A stretch of 64,000 nt of DNA, taken from positions 372,001 through 436,000 of the forward strand of contig NZ_CP060782.1 in the NCBI RefSeq assembly GCF_014489515.1. Reading direction: 5' to 3'. A model generated the notes under the pieces. The model searched no databases and had not been told where the DNA came from. It was given only the letters and a program-made list of their open reading frames with translations. Position numbers and translations under genes: made by a program. Each line of letters begins with the position of its first letter. Within the stretch, counting starts at the first letter, position 1. The stretch is from Sphingomonas sediminicola. Lineage in GTDB: Bacteria; Pseudomonadota; Alphaproteobacteria; Sphingomonadales; Sphingomonadaceae. Positions 7,262-16,300 of the stretch are shown piece by piece.

Positions 7262-9405
7262 CTAAAAGCCCAATCGAGCGGTCAGGCGGATGTCGCGCCC
7301 CGCAAGCGGCGCGAAATCCTTGAGCAGGCTCGTGCTTCGTCGCGCCTCGACGTCGAAAAGATTGTTTGCCGCAAGCGACAGCGAAAGCTCCGGATTGGCG
7401 GAGAAGGGATGCCAATCGACCGAGGCGTTCACGAGCGTGTAGCCCGGCGCGTCGGTCTCGATCGGGGCAGTGCGGTTGTGGTCAAACGCATGTTCGACTT
7501 CCAGCCGGCCATCGACCGTTCCGCGGCTGCCTTCGATCGCGCCGAGAATGCGGAGCGGCGGGATTAGGGGGGCGGGGCCATAGTCTTTCACCGTCGCATT
7601 GACTGCATCGGCCTGGAGCTCGCCCTTCCACTTTACGCCAAACGCTTCACCAAACTTCGCCAGCGCCTGGGCCTCGAAGCCGTAATAATTGGCTCGGCCC
7701 TGGAGATATTGGAAAACGGGAAGATCCCTTCCGTTTCGCCCGTAGGCGCCTGGAAGATGAAGTTGGAGAAGCGGTTGTAATAGAGGCTGGCATTCAGCGT
7801 GACGGGTCCCGACTGGCGATGCAGCACGGCCTCGACGCCGACGCTAGTTTCGGGATTGAGATTCGGATTGCCGACTTCGAACGACTGGCTGGCGCCGTGC
7901 GGGCCGTTCGAGAACAGTTCGTCGATCGAGGGGGCGCGTGAGCTTCGCGACAAGGTCAGCCCTGCGCGCCAGCCGGGCGAGAATTCGTACTGACCGCCCA
8001 GCGAGCCCGACCAGGTGGTGAAGTTGCGTGAGCGGTCGGGCGTCGCGAGCTGCTCGTCGGCGTCGGCGGTGAGCTTGCTGAACTCCACCCGAGCGCCGCC
8101 TTCGACCCGGAGCGGCCCGCTAACCAGGGTTTGCAGGGTGAAAAGCCCGGCCTGGCGCTGCCTGCTGTCGGGCAGGAACTTCTCGTCGCCTTCGATCCGT
8201 GCGTTGCGGTCGAGGTACTGCAAGCCGCTCGTTCCGCCCCACCCCGCGCGCTCGCTCTGGATCAGCTCGAAGCGGCCCTCGCCGCCCTTGCTGAAGAAGC
8301 TCGAGCCGATTGCGCCCGTGTCGTCGAGCTCGTCGTGATGATAGTCGGCATAACCGCCGCGAGCACGGATTTGGCTGAAGAATCCACGGACCGGAATCTC
8401 CGCGCGGAAGTCATAGCGGGTCTGTTCCTGGTCAATCGTCGGCGCTTCCGCTTCCACGCCCGAGACCAGCGAATAGCGGATCGGCACCTGGTAGGTCGCG
8501 AGGTGCCGGGTGATAGACGCGCCGATGTTCAGCCCGCCATCGACATAGGCAAGGCCGATGGCGCCTTCCTTGGATTCGGCGGCGGAATTGGGAAGCTTGC
8601 CCTTGAGGTCGGCGAGCGTCTGGATTTCGGGATCGGGACTGGCCAAAGCCTGCTCGCGAAGATCCTTCGAAAGGATATGGCCGCCTGTCCGCAGGTCATC
8701 GCTCTTCTGCCAATTGCCATCGAGATGGACGACGAACTTGCCGGCGAGGGGAACGTCTACGGACCCGTTGATGAGGCGCTCGTTCGCCGCCGTGCCGTAG
8801 CTCGCGAGAGCGGTCACCCCGACGGCATTCTTGGGAAGACGGCGCGGAATGCGCGCGTCGATCACGTTCACGACGCCGCCGATCGCGGACGACCCGAACA
8901 GCAGGGCCGAGGGTCCGCGAAGGACCTCGATGCGCTCCGCTGTGACGGGGTTGATGGAAATGGCGTGATCCGGCCCGGACGACGACAGGTCGAGGCTGCC
9001 AATGCCGTCTGTGAGAACCCGGACGCGGTCGCCGGATAGACCGCGAAGAACGGGCGCGGACGCGGCCGGGCCGAAGCTGGTCGCGCTGACGCCGGGCTGG
9101 CGAGCAAGGGTCTCGCCAATGCTCGGACGCACTTCGCGAGTGAGGTCCGCCTCGTCGAGAACCGAGATTCCGCCAAGCACGTCGTTCGCCTTGCGGCGCA
9201 CGCCGGTCACGACGACGTCGTCGCTGTGGTCGTGATGCGCGTCATCGGCGTTGCCGGGCTGCGGCGCGTCGGCCGTCGCAGCCGAAGAGTCGCCCGACGT
9301 GGCACTCGTCGCGGACACATCGGTCCCAGCGACCGTCGTTTCGGCCCAGGCGGGGGATGCAAGGAAGGAGAGGGCTGCCGCGAGGGCCAGTCGAGAAGAG
9401 ATCAT
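7262..9405 (-). CDS. ZnuD-like TonB-dependent outer-membrane receptor, apparent frameshift near 7726-7728
   Basis: The frame starts with a signal peptide (residues 1-21), a His-rich segment (HHDH at 57-60), a TonB box ('VVVTGV', 64-69), a plug domain ('EADLTREVRPSIGETLARQP', 'IEVLRGPSALLFGSSAIGGV') and a long beta barrel. After 'GRNGRD'-equivalent coding near 7728 the frame breaks at a CCC run; one added base restores 'LPVFQYLQGRANYYGFEAQ' and the barrel continues to the typical terminal 'RDIRLTARLGF'. The metal-type His cluster and 'SGPDHAISINPVTAERIEVL' resemble the zinc receptor ZnuD. A Zur-box-like site upstream supports zinc uptake. Repaired length is about 714 residues, normal for the family. 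Confidence 0.8.
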
Positions 9406-9451
9406 CAGTCCTGATTTGCTACGGATCGAATCGAATCACGCGTACGTCGGA

Positions 9452-9466
9452 TGTTATACTATTACA
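9452..9466. promoter_or_regulatory. Zur-box-like palindrome between the ZnuD-like gene and thrC
   Basis: TGTTATACTATTACA is a near-perfect dyad around a central C, close to the TGTTATA-N-TATAACA form reported for the zinc repressor Zur in alphaproteobacteria. It lies 47 bases before the receptor start and 39 bases before thrC, so zinc-bound Zur could repress the receptor and perhaps affect thrC. Confidence 0.6.
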
Positions 9467-9505
9467 ACCTCGCTTCGACGAACCGCGCGGGCTACGGGGC
9501 GGCCC

Positions 9506-10708
9506 ATGTATGTGACCCATCTTGAATGCTCGCTTACAGGCGAGCGTTATCCCGCGGGCGAGCCCCACAATCTCAGCAAGGCGGGAAAACCGCTGCTCGT
9601 CCGATATGATTTCGAGCGGGCACTACGAACGCTGACCCGTGAAAGCCTGGGTCAGCGTGAAGCCGGGATGTGGAAGTGGCGGGAGCTGCTGCCGCTGCCC
9701 GAAGACGCCGAGCCGGTGAGCCTGGGCGAGCCAGAGACGCCGATCGTTTCCCTGACGCGAACTGCGGCCAAGGTCGGAGCTTCTAGTCTGCTGGTGAAGG
9801 ACGAGGGCCGCCTCCCAACCGGATCGTTCAAGGCGCGCGGCCTGGCGATGGCGGTCTCGATGGCGAGGCAGTTCGGGATCAAGAGAGTCTCGCTTCCGAC
9901 CAACGGCAATGCCGGCGCGGCGCTCGCCGCTTATGCCGCCCGCGCCGGAATGGAGGCCGTGGTGGTCTGCCCGGCCGAGACGCCCGAAATCAACGTGCGG
10001 GAAACGGCCGCTTATGGCGCGCGCGTCTGGGTCGCGGACGGTCAGATCGATGAATGCGGTCGGCTGATCCGCGAGGGCGCGGCGGAAGGTCGCTGGTTCG
10101 ACTGCTCGACGCTGAAGGAGCCGTACCGCCTCGAAGGCAAGAAGGTGATGGGCTTTGAGCTGGTCGAGCAGCTCGGCTGGAAAGTTCCTGACGCGATCTT
10201 CTATCCGACCGGTGGCGGCACCGGCCTGATCGGCATGTGGAAGGCGTTCGACGAGCTGGAAGCTGTCGGTCTCATCGGTCCCGAGCGGCCGCGCATGTAC
10301 GCCATCCAGGCGGTCGGATGCGCGCCGATGGTCCGTGCATTCGAGCGGGGCGACGAGTTCGCCGAACGCTGGGAAGGCGCGGCAACGGTCGCGACCGGAA
10401 TTCGCGTTCCCAGCGCGGTCGGCGATTTCCTCATCCTGCGCGCGGTGCGTGAGAGCGGCGGCGCGGCGATCGCCGTCGATGAGCAGGATATCCTGCAGGC
10501 GGTCGAGGACGTGGCACGCGACGATGGAATGCTGCTGTGCCCGGAAGGTGGCGCTGTCCTGGCGGGGTGGCGTGCCGCGCTCGCTCGCGGCCTGGTCACG
10601 CTCGATGAAACGGCGCTGCTGTTCAACTGCGCGAACGGAAACAAGTACCCGCTGTCGGACAATTCGCGGCGGCTTCAGCTCGCGAGCGCGAAGGCGGAGA
10701 TGCTCTGA
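9506..10708 (+). CDS. thrC: Threonine synthase
   Basis: A 400-residue PLP enzyme of fold type II that turns O-phosphohomoserine into threonine. The PLP lysine is in 'LPTGSFKARGLAM' (K109); 'SLPTNGNAGAALAAYAARAG' is the phosphate and substrate loop, and 'YPTGGGTGLIGMWKAF' is the Gly-rich cofactor-phosphate loop. The short N-terminal 'LECSLTGERYPAGEPHNLS' segment is typical of this class. I start at the ATG at 9506 because it opens the conserved N-terminus; an upstream in-frame start would overlap the receptor gene. A hairpin follows the stop. The Zur-like site upstream is shared with the divergent receptor. Confidence 0.92.
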   Translation: MYVTHLECSLTGERYPAGEPHNLSKAGKPLLVRYDFERALRTLTRESLGQREAGMWKWRELLPLPEDAEPVSLGEPETPIVSLTRTAAKVGASSLLVKDEGRLPTGSFKARGLAMAVSMARQFGIKRVSLPTNGNAGAALAAYAARAGMEAVVVCPAETPEINVRETAAYGARVWVADGQIDECGRLIREGAAEGRWFDCSTLKEPYRLEGKKVMGFELVEQLGWKVPDAIFYPTGGGTGLIGMWKAFDELEAVGLIGPERPRMYAIQAVGCAPMVRAFERGDEFAERWEGAATVATGIRVPSAVGDFLILRAVRESGGAAIAVDEQDILQAVEDVARDDGMLLCPEGGAVLAGWRAALARGLVTLDETALLFNCANGNKYPLSDNSRRLQLASAKAEML

Positions 10709-10714
10709 AACGTT

Positions 10715-10749
10715 GGAGCCCCGCCGGCACTGATGGCTGGCGGGGCTCC
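10715..10749 (+). terminator. Terminator after thrC
   Basis: A perfect 11-bp stem (10715-10725 with 10739-10749) begins 7 bases after the thrC stop. The T-run after it is weak (CGTACTTCTA). Confidence 0.65.
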
Positions 10750-10940
10750 CGTACTTCTAATCCAATGATCTGCGTCCGGTCGCCGATCGCCAACTTTCGT
10801 CCGCGTTCCGCGTCATCATGACGCTGATCTGCGGATCCGAAGTACGACGCGACAACCCGCGCCGTCGGAACAGGTTCCAACTGCTGTTGCGTGGAGCAGC
10901 GATTTCATTGGGGGAGGCGATTGCGCCGCAAAAGGAAAAC

Positions 10941-10962
10941 CCCGCCAACCGAAGTTGGCGGG
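10941..10962 (-). terminator. Leftward intrinsic terminator with no gene in front of it
   Basis: On the minus strand this is a perfect 9-bp stem closed by a TTCG tetraloop, followed by GTTTTCCTTTT, a textbook intrinsic terminator. No protein gene runs leftward into it: the nearest upstream sequence on that strand is the roughly 175-base gap before xthA. This points to a short non-coding transcript. Confidence 0.6.
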
Positions 10963-11090
10963 TCCCATGCTTCGCTTCCCTTTCGGGTCCTGAAGCACAT
11001 AACAACAATAGCTGGCGACGACGGATGTTCCAGCGGATTCTGCATGGGTCCGCATAAATTCTGTGGATGTAATGGTGGATAAACCTGTGC
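10941..11090 (-). ncRNA. Candidate small RNA ending at an orphan terminator
   Basis: The 430-base gap between thrC and xthA holds no convincing protein gene. Its leftward strand ends in a strong UUCG-tetraloop terminator at 10941-10962, so something is probably transcribed leftward from about 11090. The 5' boundary is a guess. The segment also contains two DnaA-box-like words (GGTGGATAA near 11073 and TGTGGATGT near 11062). No known RNA family was recognised. Confidence 0.25.
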
Positions 11091-11139
11091 GACTCGCGAC
11101 AAGGCGCCGATTCAGCCCGCGATCGAACGGAGAGCCTTC

Positions 11140-11157
11140 ATGATGGTTTCACGCTGA
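11140..11157 (+). promoter_or_regulatory. Five-codon leader frame overlapping the xthA start
   Basis: ATGATGGTTTCACGCTGA follows an ACGGAGAG ribosome site at a proper distance, and its TGA overlaps the xthA ATG (TGATG). xthA has no ribosome site of its own at the right distance, so its translation may depend on ribosomes finishing this tiny frame. Confidence 0.35.
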
Positions 11158-11948
11158 TGAGCAAGAAACGCGCGCTCCGCATCGCCAGCTACAACATCAA
11201 CGGCATCAATTCGCGGCTGCCCGTGCTGCTTCGCTGGCTCGAGGAGATCCGTCCCGACGTCGTTGGATTGCAGGAGCTGAAATGCACAGATGAGGCCTTT
11301 CCGGCCAAGGACATCGAAGCGCTCGGCTATTCGGCGATCTGGCACGGGCAGAAGAGTTGGAACGGCGTCGCCATTCTGAGCCGTGTCGGGGAGCCGGTCG
11401 AGACAGGACGCGGCCTGCCCGGTGGTCCCGATGACGTCCAAAGCCGCTACATCGAAGCCGCGGTCTGCGGCATCCTCATCGCGAACCTTTACCTTCCCAA
11501 CGGCAATCCATGGCCGGGGCCGAAGTTCGACTACAAACTGGCCTGGATGGACCGGCTGCAGGCTCATGCGAGGCACCTTCTCGACAGCGGATTGCCGTCG
11601 ATGCTGATGGGTGACTTCAACGTCATCCCGACCGAGCTGGACGTCTACAAGCCGGAGCGCTGGGCGAAGGACGCGCTTTTCTCGCCGCAGGCGCGCGCGA
11701 AGTTCGCGGAGCTGGTCGACCAGGGCTGGACCGACGCAATCCGCAAGCTCCATCCGGGCGAGCGAATCTACACCTTCTGGCATTACTGGCGGAACTCGTT
11801 CCAGCGCGACGCGGGTATCCGCATCGACCATTTCCTGCTCAGTCCGCCGCTCGTCAAGAAGCTGAAAGCGGCAGGCGTCGATCGCGAGCCACGCGGATGG
11901 GAAAAGACTAGCGATCACGCTCCCACGTGGGTCGAGCTGGCGGTTTGA
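11157..11948 (+). CDS. xthA: Exodeoxyribonuclease III
   Basis: A 263-residue Mg-dependent endonuclease/exonuclease/phosphatase-fold protein that cleaves at abasic sites and degrades 3' ends in base excision repair. Motifs: 'ASYNINGINSRLP' (substrate Asn), catalytic E40 in 'GLQELKCTD', 'GDFNVIP' (D153, N155) and the C-terminal 'DHAPTWVEL' with catalytic H254. The length is normal. The start at 11157 begins just before the conserved strand and overlaps a five-codon leader frame. It converges with the universal stress gene at 11971, with a short hairpin between them. Confidence 0.93.
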   Translation: MSKKRALRIASYNINGINSRLPVLLRWLEEIRPDVVGLQELKCTDEAFPAKDIEALGYSAIWHGQKSWNGVAILSRVGEPVETGRGLPGGPDDVQSRYIEAAVCGILIANLYLPNGNPWPGPKFDYKLAWMDRLQAHARHLLDSGLPSMLMGDFNVIPTELDVYKPERWAKDALFSPQARAKFAELVDQGWTDAIRKLHPGERIYTFWHYWRNSFQRDAGIRIDHFLLSPPLVKKLKAAGVDREPRGWEKTSDHAPTWVELAV

Positions 11949-11972
11949 CGCTCAGAGCGTGAGCGAACTTTT
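11949..11972 (+). terminator. Short hairpin terminator after xthA
   Basis: A 6-bp stem (11949-11954 with 11960-11965) with a 5-base loop, followed by AACTTTT, lies directly after the xthA stop. Confidence 0.4.
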
Positions 11973-12861
11973 AATGCGCAATCAGCAGCGGGACCGGGGA
12001 GGACTTGAGCAGGCTGCGGGTCACTCCGCCGAAGACGAACTCACCCACCCGGCTGTGGTTATAGCCGCCCATCACGAGATAGGCCGCGCCGATGGCTCGC
12101 GCGTGGGCGACGAGCGCGTCCGACACGAATTCCTTTGACGAGGCTTCCTCTGTGAACAGCTCGGCGTGGATGTCGTGGCGCGACAGATATTCAAGCAGCT
12201 TCGTGCCCGGGAACGCCTCTTCCGCCTTCTCTCGGATCTGGAGGATTCTCACCTGCGATGCGACCTTGAGGAGGCCGACCGCCGAGCGGACTGCGTTCGC
12301 CGCTTCGTAGCTTCCGTCCCATGCGATCAGGGCCGTTCCAGCCGGGTCTGGCGGGGTGCCGTCGTCAGCCGGGATGAATAGCGGCGTCCGCGCTCGATGG
12401 AGAAGCTCGCCCAGCAAACCGATCGTCGGCCCGGCAAAATCGGTCCGATGCGGCTCGCGTCCGGTCACGACAAGGTCCGTAAGCGCGGCCCTGCTGACAA
12501 TCTGGCTGGCGATATTGGCGGTGGTTTCGACATAGTCCCAGGAGACGTCTTCGTTCCGCAGCTTTTCGTGGAGACTCTTGCGGATCCGCACAGCCTCCTC
12601 ATCGACCGCGGCGATCACGTCGTTCATGACGAAGACTCCGCCGAAGCTGTCGAACGCGACGTAGGATTCGATCGGCGTGATGTGCACACAGCTGAGATGG
12701 GCCTCGCAAGCACGGGCAAGGGCCAGTGCCGTCTGCACCCGCGAATCCAGCGATTTGTCGTTCTGGACATGCAGCAGGATGGTCTTGACGCCTGCCTGCA
12801 CGCGCTGGCCGCCAGCGGCTTTCGTGGCCTGCTCGGGCTCCAAGTAAATCTGTGTCGTCAT
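11971..12861 (-). CDS. Tandem universal stress protein (UspA family)
   Basis: A 296-residue cytoplasmic protein with two Usp folds. The first spans about 25-150 ('VKTILLHVQNDKSLDSRVQT' to 'TDLVVTGREP'), the second about 165-296 ('ALIAWDGSYEAANAVRSAVG' to 'YLVMGGYNHSRVGEFVFGGV'). The second has the Gly-rich 'GGYNHSRVGEFVFGG' loop that in ATP-binding Usps holds the nucleotide; the first lacks it. Such proteins aid survival in starvation and low oxygen in other bacteria. It is divergent from the P-type ATPase and opens the stress island. Confidence 0.85.
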   Translation of the reverse strand: MTTQIYLEPEQATKAAGGQRVQAGVKTILLHVQNDKSLDSRVQTALALARACEAHLSCVHITPIESYVAFDSFGGVFVMNDVIAAVDEEAVRIRKSLHEKLRNEDVSWDYVETTANIASQIVSRAALTDLVVTGREPHRTDFAGPTIGLLGELLHRARTPLFIPADDGTPPDPAGTALIAWDGSYEAANAVRSAVGLLKVASQVRILQIREKAEEAFPGTKLLEYLSRHDIHAELFTEEASSKEFVSDALVAHARAIGAAYLVMGGYNHSRVGEFVFGGVTRSLLKSSPVPLLIAH

Positions 12862-12926
12862 CGATCGTCTCCCGACTCTCGGCGCAAATCACCGATCGTC
12901 CTGAAGCATCGACATCTCCGGGCCTG

Positions 12927-12951
12927 AACGTAATCAGGATATTCACGTAAG
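12927..12951. promoter_or_regulatory. Direct repeat ACGTAAT/ACGTAAG before the P-type ATPase
   Basis: Two ACGTAA words at 12928 and 12945 are 17 bases apart, 34-57 bases before the ATPase start and 66-90 before the divergent Usp start. The spacing and place fit a tandem activator site, and related CG(T/C)A words recur before other genes of the island. The FixJ-like regulator encoded nearby is the candidate binder. Confidence 0.3.
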
Positions 12952-12984
12952 TTCGGACCGCCCTTCGACGGATAGCGACCAACG

Positions 12985-15453
12985 ATGGATCTTGCGGCGC
13001 ATCTTCATGGATTGTCCGAGGAGGAAGCCGCTTCGCGCCTTGCGCGATACGGCCGTAACATCGTTCGCGAGCCGAGGTCGCGCGCTCTCCACCAGATCAT
13101 CTTCGGGACGCTTCGGGAGCCCATGTTCCTGCTCCTTCTGGCTGCCGCAGCACTCTACCTCACGATCGGCGATCTGGCGGAGGGCCTATTCCTGACCGCT
13201 GGCGCAATGCTGTCCCTTGGGCTGGTGATCTTCCAGGACGCACGCAGCGAAAGGGCGCTGAAAGCGCTGAACGCGCTGGCGGAGCCGCAGGCGCGCGTCA
13301 TTCGCAACGGGGTCACGCGGTCCGTCCCTTCTGGCGAGCTGGTCCCGGGGATATCGTCCTGCTGGGTGAGGGTGGGCGGATTCCAGCCGATTCCGTCCTC
13401 GTCGATGGCGACGCGCTCGAGGTCGACGAGTCCGCGCTCACCGGCGAGTCCAGCCCATCCACCAAGAAGCCGGCAGGCGCCCAGCTGCTGTCGGACGAGC
13501 TACAGCCGCCCGGCGAGGCGGAAACGAGTTCTCTCTTCGCTGCGACCTTGATCGTGCGCGGGCAAGGTGTCGCGCGCATCGTTCGCACCGGCACGTCCAC
13601 CGAAGTGGGTAGGATCGGCGTCGAGCTCGGTGAAGCGGTCGAAGAACCGACTCTCGTGCAACGGGACGTTCGCCGGCTGGTCGGCATCATCGGCGTGCTT
13701 GCAGTCGGCTTCTGCCTGGCCGTGGCCCTGGTCTATGGATTGCTTCGGGGCGACTGGCTGGCCGGCGCGCTCAGCGGACTCACGCTGGCGATTTCGCTCG
13801 TCCCGGAAGAATTTCCGATGGTCCTGACGATCTTCATGGCGCTCGGCTCGCTTCGGCTGGCCCGGCACAATGTGCTGGTCCGGCGGTCTGCCGTCATCGA
13901 GACCCTCGGCGCGACCACGCTCCTCTGCGTCGACAAGACTGGGACCATCACCGAAAACCGGATGGCGCTACGGTCGGTATGGCGCTCGGGCCAGCGCTTC
14001 GAGCTGTCGGGAGGGCGGCCGGCCGGCGCCGATCCCGTCTTGCGCGCGGCGCAGATGGCGTCCGCGCTCCGCCCGCACGATCCGATGGATCTTGCTGTGC
14101 ATAATGCCTGTTCGGAGCGGCCGGCCGGCTCGCCACTCAGGTCCTATCCGCTGCGGCCTGATTTCCTTGCCTTCGTCCAGGTCTGGCCAACTGCGGGCGG
14201 TGGTGTGCTCTATGCCGCGAAGGGCGCCCACGAGGCGCTGGTGCCCCTATGCGATGAGGAAAAAGGGACGGGGCTGAGGCCGCGGCCCATGAGCTTGGCT
14301 CCGAAGGCATGCGAGTCCTGGCGGTTGCCACTGCGCAGTTTGCAGATGACCCGCAGCTCGAGCCCGCCGCAATCCGCTATCGTCTCGAAGGGCTCCTGGG
14401 CTTCGGGGATCCGGTGCGGAGTGATGTACCCCAAGCGCTGGCTGAAGCGCAGCGGGCCGGCGTGTCGGTCGCGATGATCACCGGCGACTTTCCCGCGACC
14501 GCGCTGGCTTCTGCGCGAGCCGCCGGCATCTCAACGACTGGCGGAGTGGTCACTGGAGCCGACCTCGCCAAGGCGGCCGACGTGCCGGTCGAAGCACGCA
14601 TCTTCGCGCGCATCATGCCGGGCCAAAAGCTGGCCCTCGTGCAGGCATTCAGGCAGGCGGGCCACGTCACTGCAATGACGGGAGACGGGATCAACGATGC
14701 GCCCGCGTTGGCGGCCGCGGATATCGGAATTGCGATGGGGCGGCGGGGCACCGACGTCGCTCGCGAGGCAGCGGACCTCATTCTACTCGACGATCGCTTC
14801 GCTTCCATCGTCCGAGGAATAGCGCTCGGCAGGCGAATCTTCGCCAACCTGCGCCGGGCGATGACCTACATCACCGCCGTCCACATCCCGGTGGCGGGTT
14901 GGCGCTGATCCCGATCCTCGTCGGCCTTCCGCCGATGCTTTTTCCGATGCACCTCGTGCTGCTCGAGCTGCTGATCGACCCGCTTTGTTCGATCGTGTTC
15001 GAAGGGGAGCGCAGCGAATCCGGCGCGATGCTGCGGTCGCCGCGCCGCCGCGACGAGCGGCTGTTCGGGCGCCGCGAGCTTATGTTGGCGATCGTCCAGG
15101 GAACGGTGGTGCTCGCGTCGGTCTTTGCGTTCTACGCTTGGCTGAATGCGTCGAACGTTGGAGAGCAGATCGCCAGGGCCGGTGCCTTCGTTGCGCTCGT
15201 TACCGGTCACCTCAGCCTCGCGCTGGCCGAAAGCAGCTCGCTCGGTCAGCCGCTGTTGGCTCGGGGGCGAGCCGTGTTCTGGGCGATCGTCGCCGGTGCG
15301 GTCCTGCTCGTCACCGCCTCGCTGACGGTTCCGTTCCTGCTCGAAGTGCTGCGCTTCGCCATGCCACCCCTCTCGATCCTGGCGATGAGCATGTTCATCG
15401 GGCTGGTATCGGGTGGATGGTCCGTCGTCCTGCGTTCACGCCCAATCCACTGA
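12985..15453 (+). CDS. Cation-transporting P-type ATPase, three apparent frameshifts
   Basis: The gene opens 'LHGLSEEEAASRLARYGRNI' (cation-ATPase N-terminal domain) and shows 'DESALTGESSPS' (actuator TGES near 13438), 'SLVPEEFPMVLTIFMALG' (membrane helix 4), 'LCVDKTGTITENRM' (phosphorylated Asp at about 13932) and 'TGDGINDAPALAAADIGIAM' (about 14677). The frame breaks at GGGG 13347-13350, AAAAA 14260-14264 and GGG 14896-14898; each is mended by one added base. Repaired length is about 824 residues, typical of type II Ca/Mg-like pumps. PEEF in place of the PEGL of Ca pumps marks a bacterial subgroup of unknown ion. It is inner-membrane and divergent from Usp. Confidence 0.85.
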
Positions 15454-15519
15454 CAAGCGAGTCCCGGCCGTGCTAGTCTGCCGACCTCTCGACTCGTGGG
15501 CTGGTAATGGAGGGCTGCG

Positions 15520-15675
15520 ATGGAGGCGTTCGTCGCACGCGAAAACATCAAGCGCTTCAAGGCGCAGCTGCGCTCAACCGAAGACGAGGAGCAGAAGGCG
15601 ACGCTGCGCAAGTTGCTCGATGAAGAGCAACTCCACCTTCAGCAGGTCATCGAGGCCCGGCACACGGGCGGCTGA
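15520..15675 (+). CDS. 51-residue charged helical protein
   Basis: The frame ATG 15520 to TGA 15675 encodes 51 residues, mostly one amphipathic charged helix ('ENIKRFKAQLRSTEDEEQ', 'LRKLLDEEQLHLQQVIEA'), with no signal peptide. I do not recognise a named family, though comparable short helical proteins occur near FixLJ-type genes in alphaproteobacteria. It follows the ATPase gene by 66 bases and converges with fixJ, whose stop lies 6 bases beyond. GGAGGG lies close upstream of the ATG. A role as a small partner or anti-kinase peptide is possible but unproven. Confidence 0.6.
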   Translation: MEAFVARENIKRFKAQLRSTEDEEQKATLRKLLDEEQLHLQQVIEARHTGG

Positions 15676-15680
15676 GGCCG

Positions 15681-16298
15681 CTAGGACTGCTCCTGCGCTG
15701 CAAAGGCGAGACGCAAGGCTTCGGAGAGGCTCCGGACCTCCAGCTTGGTCATCAGGTTTGCGCGGTGGATTTCCACCGTTCGGGGACTGATCCCCAGGTC
15801 GTATGCAATGGTCTTGTTCGGGAGGCCCTGGGCTAGTCCGTCCAGCACTTCGCGCTCGCGAGGGGTCAGGACCTGAAGCCTGACGGCGGCGTCCTTCGCC
15901 TTTTCGCGTCCTGAATCCGCCCTCTTCAAAACGGCGAAGCCGCTTTCAATCGCGGTGATCAGGACGTCTTTTTCGAACGGCTTCTCGATGAAGTCGATCG
16001 CTCCCGCCTTCATCGCCCGAACCGACAAGGGAACGTCGCCGTGACCGGTCATGATGATGACCGGCAACGGCACTCCGTGGCTCCTGAGAGCTTCCTGGAC
16101 TTCGAGACCGTCCATACCCGGCATCCGGATATCGAGCAGGATGCAGCCGGGCTCCAGCGCCTTTGATTCCTTGAGGATTTCTACGCCAGACGCGAATGAG
16201 CGGACCCGATAGCCAGAAGTCTTGAGCATGAAGCCGACGGACCGGCGAACGGAATCGTCGTCGTCGACCACATGAACGACTCTCTCGGCGTCACTCAT
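15681..16298 (-). CDS. fixJ: FixJ-family response regulator
   Basis: A 205-residue two-domain regulator. The receiver has acidic D12-D15, phosphoacceptor D56 in 'GCILLDIRMPGMDG', and 'VIIMTGHGDVPLSVRAM' plus 'FIEKPFEKD' (switch and Lys). The C-terminal LuxR-type helix-turn-helix ('LTPREREVLDGLAQGLPNKT', 'ISPRTVEIHRANLMTKLEV') matches FixJ/TodR-type. In rhizobia FixJ turns on oxygen-limited respiration genes after phosphorylation by FixL. The ATG at 16298 lies 2 bases after the fixL stop with GGGGAG in front, so the pair is one operon. Likely targets are the surrounding island genes. Confidence 0.9.
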   Translation of the reverse strand: MSDAERVVHVVDDDDSVRRSVGFMLKTSGYRVRSFASGVEILKESKALEPGCILLDIRMPGMDGLEVQEALRSHGVPLPVIIMTGHGDVPLSVRAMKAGAIDFIEKPFEKDVLITAIESGFAVLKRADSGREKAKDAAVRLQVLTPREREVLDGLAQGLPNKTIAYDLGISPRTVEIHRANLMTKLEVRSLSEALRLAFAAQEQS

Positions 16299-16300
16299 TC

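Noticed and set aside
11055-11085. Replication origin suggested by two DnaA-box-like words
   Set aside because: Only two imperfect boxes, no AT-rich unwinding region, and none of the usual origin neighbours such as parAB, gidA or hemE.
12985-15453. Programmed frameshifting or pseudogenisation of the P-type ATPase
   Set aside because: Three breaks in one gene, all one-base losses at runs, alongside 15 similar breaks elsewhere, fit sequencing error better. No slippery-site-plus-hairpin logic was seen.
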